Source: Lentisphaeria bacterium UBA7640
Lineage (GTDB): Bacteria; Verrucomicrobiota; Lentisphaeria; Victivallales; Victivallaceae
NCBI GenBank assembly: GCA_002483765.1
Contig: DLIO01000110.1
Span: forward strand, 1 to 23,519
DNA length: 23,519 nt
Direction of reading: 5' to 3'
Positions 7,014 to 15,314 of this stretch are shown in pieces. The first letter of the stretch is position 1. Each line of letters starts with the position of its first letter. The position numbers were made by a program, and so were the translations under genes. The notes beneath the pieces were generated by a model. The model was not told where the DNA came from. It was given only the letters and a program-made list of their open reading frames with translations, and made no database searches.

Positions 7014-8723
7014 ATGCTGGCAATTTCTAAAATCAGTAAAATCGGCCAAGCTTACCGTAATTTTAAACGCTATCGCCAAATCATTCAAATTTTATTGAAG
7101 TTTGGCTTCGAGGATATTCTTCAACGCCTGAAAATAGATGAATATTTCGAAGATCCCGAGCTAAAATTGAGGGATGAAAAAAACCGTTCCCTGCCCAAAG
7201 AGACGTCGTCGCGCCCGGCGCGGGTACGTATGGCTTGTGAAGAACTTGGGCCGACATTCGTTAAACTCTGCCAAGTATTGTCAACCCGCCCCGATCTGAT
7301 TCCCGACGAATATATCGCAGAATTTATTAAGTTACAGGATCGGGTTCCATCATTTCCATACGAAGATGTTCGCAGAATCATTGTCGAAGAACTCGGCAGT
7401 GAACCGGAAGAGATTTTTCAAGAATTTTGTGTGGAACCGATGGCCGCAGCTTCAATTGCGCAAGTCCACAGTGCATTGACCAAATCAGGAAAACGGGTTG
7501 TTGTCAAAATCCAACGTCCCGGCATTCGCGAGATCATTGAATCTGATATTGAGATTCTCGGGCATTTGGCGCGCTTAGCGGAGACTCATATTGAAGAGTT
7601 CGCAATTATTAATCCAACCGCGATTGTTCGTGAATTCGCCTCGGCAATTAATAAAGAACTCAATTTCCATGGCGAAGCCTCCAATGCAAATCGTTTCAAT
7701 AAAATGGCTGAGAAAAATCCCCAAGTAAAAGCACCAATTATTTACAAAAAATATTCCACTGACAAAGTGTTAACGATGGAGTTGATCGATGGTTTACGGG
7801 TTACTGAATTCATCAAAAACAAAGCGGAATACACTGGGCAATATGATCTCCCGCTAATCGCTAAAAATGGCGTCAATACTATTCTTGAACAGATCTTCGT
7901 TCATGGTTTTTACCATGCCGACCCGCATCCTGGCAATGTTTTTTTGTTACCAGACAACGTCATCTGTTTTATTGATTTCGGTATGATGGGTCATATCTCG
8001 GTTGATGAACGGCGCCACTTCGCGCGCTTGCTCGACAGCGTTCTGAATCGTGACGAGCAAAATATTTTAAAAGGTTGTCTCCGCTTTACTTCCACAATTG
8101 GCACCCCCGATTTCGAATCTTTGAAAATGGATATCTGTACCCTGATTGATGAAAATCTCTATCTGCCATTAGAAGAATTGGAATTAAGCAAGATTTTTGA
8201 ACGCTTGATGGATATCCTGAAGCGACATCGCCTACGCTTAAAACCTAATCTTTATCTGCTGATTAAAACCGTTATGACCCTGGATATTCTGGGCCGGGAA
8301 CTTGATCCAAAACTACAAATCATCAATTATCTCAAGCCATTTGTACGGAAGTTACGTTTTATGGTTCTGACCCCTCGTTATCTATTCAATAAACTGGTGT
8401 TACCAGCTGAAGACTTTCTCGAAGTCGCAGGCAAAATCCCATTGGATGCCCAAGCAGTACTCCAACAAGCCAAAGATGGGCAATTAAAAATCCAACTCCA
8501 ACATCTTGAGATCGAACATTTTGGTGACAAATTCCTCAAAGCGAGCGAACGTATCTCCTTTGCACTCGTCCTCGCCGCGCTCATTATCGGCTCTTCCATT
8601 ATTGCCCACGCAAGAATCGCGCCATTAGTTTTCGGCGTTTCATCAATCGGTATCATCGGGTTTATGATCTCAGCGATACTAGCATTCGGCCTCTTAATCG
8701 CCGCTCTCCGAAGAAACCGATAA
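7014..8723 (+). CDS. AarF/UbiB/ABC1-type atypical protein kinase
   Basis: A 569-aa member of the ABC1/ADCK/UbiB family, which supports quinone or other isoprenoid-lipid metabolism. Features in order: the KxGQ-region helix (LGPTFVKLCQVLSTRPDL, residues 79-95), the Ala-rich nucleotide loop AAAS (144-147), the ATP-site Lys K165 in VVVKIQRPG, the family ExD-type helix around KELNFHGE (214-221), HADPHPGN (301-308) and metal-binding DFG (321-323). The C terminus has two hydrophobic segments (about 523-540 and 544-565), giving a membrane anchor. The KxGQ signature reads KLCQ here (C86 for Gly). No ubiquinone or menaquinone genes are adjacent. A GGAG site 7 nt upstream supports the ATG. Family assignment is firm; the substrate pathway is not. 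Confidence 0.9.
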   Translation: MLAISKISKIGQAYRNFKRYRQIIQILLKFGFEDILQRLKIDEYFEDPELKLRDEKNRSLPKETSSRPARVRMACEELGPTFVKLCQVLSTRPDLIPDEYIAEFIKLQDRVPSFPYEDVRRIIVEELGSEPEEIFQEFCVEPMAAASIAQVHSALTKSGKRVVVKIQRPGIREIIESDIEILGHLARLAETHIEEFAIINPTAIVREFASAINKELNFHGEASNANRFNKMAEKNPQVKAPIIYKKYSTDKVLTMELIDGLRVTEFIKNKAEYTGQYDLPLIAKNGVNTILEQIFVHGFYHADPHPGNVFLLPDNVICFIDFGMMGHISVDERRHFARLLDSVLNRDEQNILKGCLRFTSTIGTPDFESLKMDICTLIDENLYLPLEELELSKIFERLMDILKRHRLRLKPNLYLLIKTVMTLDILGRELDPKLQIINYLKPFVRKLRFMVLTPRYLFNKLVLPAEDFLEVAGKIPLDAQAVLQQAKDGQLKIQLQHLEIEHFGDKFLKASERISFALVLAALIIGSSIIAHARIAPLVFGVSSIGIIGFMISAILAFGLLIAALRRNR

Positions 8724-8737
8724 ACAATTGAGGAAGA

Positions 8738-9035
8738 ATCTAGGAGTTAGAATGGGGAAAGGACTCACACGAAGCCACGAAGACACGAAGGGGAAATAAC
8801 ATAAACATTTTTGTCTGTGCTTTTTGAAAAAATCGGTAGCCCATTTTTTGTTGCAACTGACGGTTTAAATTATCGCGCGCATTATGCGCGCGTGAATTAT
8901 AAAATCGGTTTACACTGTTTTATTTCCGTGCCCTTCCGTGTCTTCCGTGGTTAAATTATTTTCCCCCTCTTTTCCTTTCTCCATTCTTATCTGTGGTTAT
9001 TTGTGTCCAACTGTGGTTAAAAACCCTTCCCAATT
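8738..9035. repeat. Composite intergenic repeat element, copy B
   Basis: It begins 15 nt after the AarF-type stop. The left arm is purine-rich (GAATCTAGGAGTTAGAATGGGG, then three CACGAAG units 8 nt apart at about 8772-8793). A clean 33-bp palindrome is near the centre (8867-8899). The right arm (about 8920-9035) is pyrimidine-rich, with CCTTCCGTGTCTTCCGTGG and later TGTGGTTA units. Left and right arms are roughly complementary in composition, so the whole reads like an imperfect inverted structure about 300 bp long. The rest of the spacer, 9036-9150, is AT-rich with no gene that I can see. Confidence 0.72.
8867..8899. repeat. 33-bp GC-core palindrome, copy 4
   Basis: AAATT-AT-CGCGCGC-ATTAT-GCGCGCG-TG-AATTA, with perfect GC arms. 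It is located almost at the midpoint of the composite element at 8738-9035. Confidence 0.9.
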
Positions 9036-9153
9036 TCCCCGCTTTTTTTCTTTTTTACATATTTAGAAATAAAATTTTATAATTATTTCTTTCTATTTCC
9101 GATAGCTTGTCGCAAGAAAACAAGACGCGACTAATTATCCTTTTATTATTGAT

Positions 9154-9190
9154 ACAAAAATATTCTAAAACGCCTTGAAAATATTTTGGT
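9154..9190. promoter_or_regulatory. Inverted repeat upstream of rex, candidate operator
   Basis: ACAAAAATATT (9154-9164) and AATATTTTGGT (9180-9190) are inverted copies matching at 10 of 11 positions, separated by 15 nt. They lie immediately upstream of the candidate -35. The shape differs from the known Rex consensus (TTGTGA-N6-TCACAA type, short spacer), so the cognate protein is unknown. The AT-rich background makes chance a real possibility. Confidence 0.3.
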
Positions 9191-9220
9191 TTGTTGTACT
9201 TTATGCCTCTTGGATATAAA
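9191..9220 (+). promoter_or_regulatory. Candidate promoter of the rex-hydrogenase operon
   Basis: TTGTTG (9191-9196) and TATAAA (9215-9220) are separated by 18 nt, 38 nt upstream of the rex start. A small dyad GATAT-AAAA-ATATC (9213-9226) overlaps the -10. Consensus-based only. Confidence 0.4.
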
Positions 9221-9258
9221 AATATCTAACTTTTTAAAAGATTTTAACTAGAGGCCAA

Positions 9259-9897
9259 ATGAAAATTCAAAAAACACCGTCGATCAGACGCATGCCCACT
9301 TATCTCTATAAGTTAATGGAGATACAAGAGGAAGGGACTGTTTTTGTTTCGACGACAATTTTGGCCAATTATATGGGTATTGAACCGATTGTTGTGCGCA
9401 AAGATTTAGCGATTACTGGAGTTACAGGGCAGTCGGGGGTTGGTTACAGAACGGATGAGTTGATTACGTCTATCCGTTGTTTTCTAGGTTGGAACTCGAC
9501 TGTTAATGCGTGTTTAGTCGGAGCTGGATCGCTTGGTAGCGCGTTGCTTGGTTATGATGGTTTTGAAAATTATGGCTTAAATATAACCACGGCCTTCGAT
9601 ACAGATTTATCTAAAATCGGCCAAAAAATTCATGGTCGTGAAATTTTTAATTTCGATAATCTGCCAGAAATGGCAGAAGTTTTAAAATTAAAATTGGGAA
9701 TTATTTGTGTTCAGCGCAGTAGTGCGCAGGAAGTTGCGGAAAAACTAGTTGCTTGCGGAATCAAAGCGATCTGGAACTTTGCTAATGTCAGTTTAAAATT
9801 GCCACCCGATGTAATAGTTCAACGTGAAGCGATTGCTGGAGGTTTCGCGTTGTTATCGGTTAAAATTGCCCAAAACAGTGAATGCGGAGTAGAATAA
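9259..9897 (+). CDS. rex: Redox-sensing transcriptional repressor Rex
   Basis: A 212-aa protein matching Rex in length and layout. The N-terminal winged helix is at about residues 8-75: SIRRMPTYLYKLMEI, then VVRKDLAITG and the wing GVGYRTDELI. The C-terminal Rossmann domain has VGAGSLGSALLGY (G88, G90, G93) for NAD(H) binding, and AIWNFANVSLKLP is a typical Rex C-terminal motif. Rex dimers bind DNA when NAD+ dominates and release it when NADH rises, derepressing fermentative and hydrogenase genes. Being first in the hydrogenase operon (3-nt gap to the next gene) implies co-expression and probably autoregulation. I could not find a canonical Rex operator upstream. Confidence 0.95.
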   Translation: MKIQKTPSIRRMPTYLYKLMEIQEEGTVFVSTTILANYMGIEPIVVRKDLAITGVTGQSGVGYRTDELITSIRCFLGWNSTVNACLVGAGSLGSALLGYDGFENYGLNITTAFDTDLSKIGQKIHGREIFNFDNLPEMAEVLKLKLGIICVQRSSAQEVAEKLVACGIKAIWNFANVSLKLPPDVIVQREAIAGGFALLSVKIAQNSECGVE

Positions 9898-9900
9898 ATT

Positions 9901-11631
9901 ATGAACCACAGTTATCCAATCTATACAGCTGATGCGGAATGTCAGGATTGCTTTAAATGCGTCCGTCATTGTCCGGTTAAGGCGATTAAGGTTGAAGACG
10001 GCCATGCTTCGGTTATTTCCGAATTATGCATTGCCTGCGGTCACTGTGTGGAAGTATGCCCTGCTCATGCCAAAAAAGTACGGGTGGATATTGACCGGAC
10101 CCGTCAACTATTGGCTCAAAGTGAAGTCCCCGTTTATGCTTCACTAGCGCCGTCATGGATCAGCGAATTCAAAATGTTACCGAAAGAAAATTTTATTGCG
10201 GCATTGCACCAATTGGGTTTTGCCGGAGTCAGTGAGACTGCGATCGGTGCTCAAGTGGTTTCCAGCCAGTTGGCAAGAACATTGCGCGATTTCAAAAAAG
10301 GGGTCATGGTCTCTTCAGCCTGTCCAGTAACTGTGGATATGATTCGTAAATATATTCCAGAATTTACGCCGGCAATCACTTCGGTATTGTCGCCGGCTTT
10401 GACTCATGCGCGGATGTTGCGCGAAGAATTTGATTCCGAAATCAGCGTCGTCTTTATCGGTCCCTGCATCGCAAAGAAGAATGAAGCAGACCGCCATCCT
10501 GATCTGATCAATACCGCGATTCTGTTTTCTTCGCTTATTGACTGGTTCAAAGAGGAAGGGATTGATCCATGGAACATAGAAACTGGTCCTGAAGATAAAT
10601 TTATCTTAGGAGATGCCGAAGAGGGCGCGCTTTACCCAATTGAGGGCGGAATGAACCAGACTCTCGCCGCCCATGGCGGTTGTGATCATATAAATTATGC
10701 TTGTATTTCGGGAGTTCCGGCACTGTTTCAAGCTTTGGACGGTTTACGTCCCGAAGAGGTCAAGGAACCCGTATTCATCGAGGCATTGGCTTGTATCGGC
10801 GGTTGTGTACATGGCCCTGGCACCAAACATGTTTCGCCGGGATTATTGGAGCGTTTACGTGTTATCAGTAACACTTCGATGCGTTCGGTATTGCCAGATC
10901 GCGGCACCCTGAATATCGCGCAAAACTACGATGCTTCTGCCCAAAATGACACTAAAATCAGTTTACAAGAGATTAAACAAGCATTGCGTCGCGTGGGGAA
11001 AATTAGTATTGAAGATGAGTTGAATTGTGGCGGTTGCGGTTATGATACATGTAGCAACTTCGCACGTGCGCTGATCGACGGCAAAGCAGAACTCAATATG
11101 TGCGTATCTTATTTACGCAAAATGGCGCAGAAAAAATCTAATGCGATTCTCCGCTGCGTGCCGGCCGCCGTAGTGATTGTCGACAGTAATCTTAAATTAA
11201 TTGAATGTAATCAACGTTTTGCTGATCTATTCGGCGAAGAAACACAGTTACTATACGAAGCAAAACCAGGCATGGCGGGCGCAGATTTGCGGCGTTTAGT
11301 GCCATTTTATGGACTTTTTGCACAGACGTTAAATTCTGGAGAAGAGTTGAAACGTGATATGTTGCGCATTGACAAAAAACTACTGAGCATTAACATTTTC
11401 AACATTGATCCCAGGCAAGTTGTTGGCGCAATGCTTTTTGATGTGACGAGCACTGAATTTCGACGCGAGCAAATTGCGGAACAGGCGCGGGAAGTTATTA
11501 ATAAAAACCTGACCACAGTTCAAGATATTGCCTGTAAGCTTGGCGAGCACATGGCGGAAACCGAGATACTATTGCGCTCTATTGCCACTGATTATGCCGA
11601 ACATCACATAGAGGAGATCGTTACAAAATGA
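9901..11631 (+). CDS. Sensory [FeFe]-hydrogenase-like protein with PAS domain
   Basis: A 576-aa multidomain protein. Two [4Fe-4S] ferredoxin motifs come first (C14/C17/C20/C24 and C43/C46/C49/C53). The [FeFe]-hydrogenase H-cluster domain spans about 70-310, with L1 SSACPVT, L2 GPCIAKKNE and L3 ALACIGGC. An extra four-Cys iron-sulfur motif follows (C376, C379, C384, C401), then a PAS domain (about 413-515) and a helical tail. All four H-cluster ligands are kept (C141, C189, C298, C302). The proton-relay Cys that precedes the L1 ligand in catalytic enzymes is Ala (A140), a hallmark of HydS-type sensory hydrogenases (group C/D). It probably senses H2 or redox state and signals through the PAS domain to the adjacent phosphatase, whose ATG overlaps its stop by 4 nt. 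Role inferred from family and context. Confidence 0.9.
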   Translation: MNHSYPIYTADAECQDCFKCVRHCPVKAIKVEDGHASVISELCIACGHCVEVCPAHAKKVRVDIDRTRQLLAQSEVPVYASLAPSWISEFKMLPKENFIAALHQLGFAGVSETAIGAQVVSSQLARTLRDFKKGVMVSSACPVTVDMIRKYIPEFTPAITSVLSPALTHARMLREEFDSEISVVFIGPCIAKKNEADRHPDLINTAILFSSLIDWFKEEGIDPWNIETGPEDKFILGDAEEGALYPIEGGMNQTLAAHGGCDHINYACISGVPALFQALDGLRPEEVKEPVFIEALACIGGCVHGPGTKHVSPGLLERLRVISNTSMRSVLPDRGTLNIAQNYDASAQNDTKISLQEIKQALRRVGKISIEDELNCGGCGYDTCSNFARALIDGKAELNMCVSYLRKMAQKKSNAILRCVPAAVVIVDSNLKLIECNQRFADLFGEETQLLYEAKPGMAGADLRRLVPFYGLFAQTLNSGEELKRDMLRIDKKLLSINIFNIDPRQVVGAMLFDVTSTEFRREQIAEQAREVINKNLTTVQDIACKLGEHMAETEILLRSIATDYAEHHIEEIVTK

Positions 11632-12812
11632 CTATTGACGACGAACTCTTTGTGGATCTGGGCTTTAGCCAGCGCTCCAAGCACGGCGAAGAAATTTGCG
11701 GAGATGCTTTTAAATATCAAAAAAACACTGAAAGTGGACGTTTGGTCGCGGTATTGTCTGACGGATTGGGCAGTGGCGTGAAGGCAAATATTTTGTCTTC
11801 AATGACTGCGACAATGGCTCTGAAGTTTGAAACCGAAAGTGAGACACAGGTTTTGCATACTGCCGAAATCATTATGAACGCATTACCGATTTGTCAGGTT
11901 CGCAAAATAAGTTACGCCACGTTCACTATTGTCAATATTGGTATTAACGGCACTGCACGAGTTATTGAGATGGGAAATCCCGAGTTTATTTTATTTCGCA
12001 ACGACAAAACAATAACCGTGGATTCCAAACAGATGGAATCGCCTAAATGGCAAAATCGTACGATTAAAACTTATAACTTTAAGGTAGAAGCAGCAGACCG
12101 ATTGATATTTTTTTCTGACGGCATAAGTCAGGCGGGAACCGGTTCAGAAGTTTGGCCGTTAGGTTGGAACAATGAAGGATGCGCAGAATTCGTTGAAAAA
12201 CTTATTCAGCGTGAGCCCAATATCTCTTCGCACAAATTGACTGAAGAGATTCTACGTGAAGCGTTGCGCAAAGAACCTGATTTCGTGGCCGGGGACGATA
12301 TGACCTGCGTTGTTGCATATTTCCGTCATCCCCAAAAAATGTTGCTATTCACTGGACCCCCTTTCGATCGCGATAAAGACGCTTATTGTGCAGAACTGCT
12401 CGCTAATTTCGATGGGGATAAAGTTATTTGCGGAGGGACTTCCGCTGAGATCATTGCGCGCGAATTAAACCGCGGCATGACTATGGATTTGAGTCGTTTT
12501 GACGCCGAAATTCCTCCAATGTCAATAATGGAGGGGATTGATCTAGTCACAGAAGGAATTTTCACTCTGACTAAGACGGCGCAGTACTTAGAAAATTTTG
12601 ACGGTGTTTCACGTGATAATCCCGCAGGAAAACTGACTGATATTCTATTGCAAAACGACATTATTGAAATTTTAATGGGAACGCGGATCAATGAAGCCCA
12701 TCAAGATCCAAATTTGCCACAGGATATTGAGTTGCGGAGAAATATCATTAAAAGGATTGCCACCGCATTGGAAAAACTTTTTTTAAAGAAAGTCAACGTT
12801 AAATATGTTTGA
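11628..12812 (+). CDS. PP2C/SpoIIE-type phosphatase with conserved C-terminal domain
   Basis: A 394-aa protein. The N-terminal PP2C/SpoIIE fold (about 1-232) has metal-site motifs SDGLGSG (D45), FFSDGISQAG (D164) and AGDDMTC (D223/D224), so serine/threonine phosphatase activity is expected. A C-terminal part (about 236-394) of unassigned fold contains FTGPPFDRDKD, VICGGTSAEIIAREL and EGIDLVTEGIFTL. Its start overlaps the sensory hydrogenase stop (ATGA), implying coupled synthesis and probably a physical partnership. Phosphatases of this kind accompany group C3 sensory hydrogenases in other anaerobes and are proposed to relay the H2 signal. The phosphoprotein target is not evident: no kinase or anti-sigma pair is encoded nearby. 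Confidence 0.88.
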   Translation: MTIDDELFVDLGFSQRSKHGEEICGDAFKYQKNTESGRLVAVLSDGLGSGVKANILSSMTATMALKFETESETQVLHTAEIIMNALPICQVRKISYATFTIVNIGINGTARVIEMGNPEFILFRNDKTITVDSKQMESPKWQNRTIKTYNFKVEAADRLIFFSDGISQAGTGSEVWPLGWNNEGCAEFVEKLIQREPNISSHKLTEEILREALRKEPDFVAGDDMTCVVAYFRHPQKMLLFTGPPFDRDKDAYCAELLANFDGDKVICGGTSAEIIARELNRGMTMDLSRFDAEIPPMSIMEGIDLVTEGIFTLTKTAQYLENFDGVSRDNPAGKLTDILLQNDIIEILMGTRINEAHQDPNLPQDIELRRNIIKRIATALEKLFLKKVNVKYV

Positions 12813-12840
12813 ATGATTCAACTATAAAATTGAGGTAGAA

Positions 12841-13377
12841 ATGAAGGAAACAATTGAGAAAAGCAAAGCAATGGTGCAACGCTTGGCCGCCGTGAATGAA
12901 ATATTGGCAGAAAACAACCACGACCCTGCGTGTTTGATTACCATTCTCCAGCAGGTTCAAGAGGTATATAAATATCTCTCTAAAGATGTTATCAGTTATG
13001 TAGCCACGTCACTGGATATTCCAGTCGCACGGGTTTACGGAGTTGCGACATTTTATGCCCATTTTTCACTAAAACCAAAGGGGAAACACGTTTTCAGACT
13101 TTGCGACGGTACTGCTTGCCATGTGAAAAAATCCCACAGTATTTTAAATTTACTTTATGAACGATTGAAATTGAATGACGATAAGCGAACCACGGACGAT
13201 ATGATGTTCACGGTTGAACTTGTAAGTTGTTTGGGAGCCTGCGGATTGGCCCCGGTAATGGTGATTGACGAAGCTGTTTATGGGCAGATAACTCCTGCAC
13301 AAGCTGGCAAGTTACTCGATGACATTATCGCAAAAGAAGAAGCTGAAAAAGAAACATTAGTTGAGGAGAATAAATAA
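12841..13377 (+). CDS. hydC: Bifurcating [FeFe]-hydrogenase subunit HydC (NuoE-like)
   Basis: A 178-aa NuoE/24-kDa family protein with an N-terminal helical bundle and a C-terminal thioredoxin-like [2Fe-2S] domain. The four ligands follow the family spacing: C88-x4-C93 (LCDGTACHVKKS) and C130-x3-C134 (SCLGACGLAPV). VYGVATFYAHFS is the characteristic NuoE segment. As HydC/HndA it forms the electron-bifurcating hydrogenase with HydB and HydA, passing electrons from the NADH/FMN module. It is the first structural gene of the trimeric enzyme, 28 nt after the phosphatase stop, with a GAGGTAGAA ribosome-binding site just before its ATG. Confidence 0.95.
   Translation: MKETIEKSKAMVQRLAAVNEILAENNHDPACLITILQQVQEVYKYLSKDVISYVATSLDIPVARVYGVATFYAHFSLKPKGKHVFRLCDGTACHVKKSHSILNLLYERLKLNDDKRTTDDMMFTVELVSCLGACGLAPVMVIDEAVYGQITPAQAGKLLDDIIAKEEAEKETLVEENK
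13363..13368 (+). promoter_or_regulatory. Ribosome-binding site deciding the hydB start
   Basis: GAGGAG lies 10 nt before ATG 13379. A longer frame could begin at TTG 13361, but that start would sit on top of this Shine-Dalgarno site and inside hydC, so the ATG is chosen. Confidence 0.8.
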
Positions 13378-13378
13378 G

Positions 13379-15286
13379 ATGACTGTTGAAAAAAATACAT
13401 TAAGCCTTGAGGAAGTTGCCGCTCACTATGCGGAAGCCACCTCAAAGTTAACGCGCCGCATTATTATTTGCTGCGGTACCGGATGCCTAGCCAATGGTGC
13501 CCAAAAAGTTCACGATGCATTGTTTAGTGAAATTGAAAAATGCGGTGAAAAAGTCGAGCTTGCTCTACAAGATGAGATTGGTCATGAACCTTTTGAAGGT
13601 ACCTATATTTCCGAAAGTGGTTGCCAAGGATTCTGTCAAATGGGGCCAATGTTGCGGATTGAACCGATGGGAATTTTCTATTGCAAAGTTAAACCGGAGG
13701 ACGTTCCCGAAATCGTCAAAACTACGATTGTTAACGGTGAATTAGTTGACCGCTTGCTCTATCTCGAACCAAGCACTGGTCAACTCTGTCGTAACGAAGA
13801 CGAAATACAATTCTACGCACGCCAGTCGCGGGTGGTTTTGAAAAACTGTGTTATTGAGCCGGACAATATTGAAGAATATATCGCTAAAGACGGATATTTT
13901 GGCGCGCGTAAAGCGATATTAGAAATGAACCCTGAAGATATTTGCACGAAAATGATCAATGCTGGTCTTCGTGGTCGTGGAGGCGGTGGTTTCCCGACTG
14001 GTTTGAAATGGAAATTCACTTTAGCATCCGAAAGCGATAAAAAGTATGTCATCTGTAATGGTGACGAAGGTGACCCTGGCGCATTTATGGATCGCTCCGT
14101 CATGGAAGGCAATCCGCATTCAGTGCTTGAGGGAATGGTTATCGCAGGACGCGCTATCGGCTCCGACGAAGGGATCGTTTATGTTCGCGCCGAATATCCA
14201 TTGGCAGTAAAAAGAATGAAAAAAGCAGTGATTGATGCCAAAAGATACGGCATGCTGGGTGAAAAATTATTCGGCAGCGATTTTAATTTCAAAATCCGTA
14301 TTATGGAAGGGGCTGGAGCGTTTGTTTGTGGCGAAGAGACCGCACTTATTGCTTCAGTTGAAGGAAAACGTGGCATGCCAATGCCGAAACCACCATTTCC
14401 TGCAGAATCGGGACTTTGGGGTAAACCAACCGTAATCAACAACGTTGAAACGCTCGCCTCAATTCCATTTATTATGCGCAAAGGCGCCGAGGCATATCGT
14501 TCAATCGGTACTGAAAAATCACCCGGAACAAAAACCTTCGCGTTAACTGGTCACGTTGCTAATACTGGTTTGATTGAAGTGCCGTTTGGTACCACACTCC
14601 GCGAAATTGTTTATAATATCGGTGGTGGCGTTACTAACAATGACGGCGAAGTCACTGGTGAAGATTTTAAATCAGTTCAGATCGGAGGCCCGTCAGGAGG
14701 TTGCTTGACTGCCGAAATGTTGGATATGCCACTGGACTTCGATTCCCTTCGCAGTGCTGGCGCAATGGTGGGTTCTGGAGGTTTGGTAGTGATGAACAAC
14801 CAGACTTGCATGGTCAGCGTTGCCCGTTTCTTTATGCAGTTTACGCAGAATGAATCATGCGGCAAATGCGTACCGTGCCGCGAAGGCACTAAACAGATGT
14901 TGGCAATGCTTGACGACATTATGGAAGGTCGCGCAACTGCCGCCACTTTGGATTTATTGGAAAAAACTGCGCGTGCGGTTCAACTCGGTTCATTGTGCGG
15001 ACTCGGCAAAACTGCGCCAAATCCAGTACTATCGACGATGCGCCATTTCCGAGAAGAATACGAATCACACGTTTTTAAGAAGATTTGTCCGACTGGGGAA
15101 TGCAAAGCTTTGGCCTGGCCAGAAATCACTGCGAACTGCAAAGGCTGCACAGCTTGTGCTCGCAAGTGTCCAGTAGGTGCAATTACCGGTAAAGTCAAAG
15201 AGATGCACGTCATCGATATGGATAAATGTATCAAGTGTGGTGTTTGCAAAGAAGTTTGCAAATTCGACGCTGTAATCGGAATATAA
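13379..15286 (+). CDS. hydB: Bifurcating [FeFe]-hydrogenase subunit HydB (NuoF-like)
   Basis: A 635-aa NADH/FMN-binding subunit. Domains in order: an N-terminal thioredoxin-like [2Fe-2S] domain (C31-x4-C36 and C82-x3-C86), the FMN/NADH Rossmann-like Nuo51 core with GLRGRGGGGFPTGLKW (about 197-211) and CNGDEGDPGAF, an SLBB segment, an iron-sulfur domain ESCGKCVPC (C494, C497, C500 plus C540), and a C-terminal two-cluster ferredoxin (C587/C590/C593/C597 and C617/C620/C623/C627). This is the full architecture of HydB/HndC in NAD(H)- and ferredoxin-dependent hydrogenases, larger than plain NuoF. It oxidises NADH at FMN and is the proposed bifurcation site. The ATG is 1 nt after the hydC stop, so the two are tightly coupled. 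Confidence 0.95.
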   Translation: MTVEKNTLSLEEVAAHYAEATSKLTRRIIICCGTGCLANGAQKVHDALFSEIEKCGEKVELALQDEIGHEPFEGTYISESGCQGFCQMGPMLRIEPMGIFYCKVKPEDVPEIVKTTIVNGELVDRLLYLEPSTGQLCRNEDEIQFYARQSRVVLKNCVIEPDNIEEYIAKDGYFGARKAILEMNPEDICTKMINAGLRGRGGGGFPTGLKWKFTLASESDKKYVICNGDEGDPGAFMDRSVMEGNPHSVLEGMVIAGRAIGSDEGIVYVRAEYPLAVKRMKKAVIDAKRYGMLGEKLFGSDFNFKIRIMEGAGAFVCGEETALIASVEGKRGMPMPKPPFPAESGLWGKPTVINNVETLASIPFIMRKGAEAYRSIGTEKSPGTKTFALTGHVANTGLIEVPFGTTLREIVYNIGGGVTNNDGEVTGEDFKSVQIGGPSGGCLTAEMLDMPLDFDSLRSAGAMVGSGGLVVMNNQTCMVSVARFFMQFTQNESCGKCVPCREGTKQMLAMLDDIMEGRATAATLDLLEKTARAVQLGSLCGLGKTAPNPVLSTMRHFREEYESHVFKKICPTGECKALAWPEITANCKGCTACARKCPVGAITGKVKEMHVIDMDKCIKCGVCKEVCKFDAVIGI

Positions 15287-15314
15287 AACAAACTAATAGA
15301 GGAAAAATTTAAAT

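Noticed and set aside
9036..9258. Canonical Rex operator upstream of rex
   Set aside because: No TTGTGA/TTGTTA half-site pair with proper spacing was found by eye. Only unrelated inverted repeats are present.
13361..13378. TTG start giving a hydB protein 6 residues longer
   Set aside because: It lies inside hydC and on the GAGGAG ribosome-binding site of ATG 13379.
14179..14481. Minus-strand frame within hydB
   Set aside because: Antisense shadow of a strongly conserved coding region.
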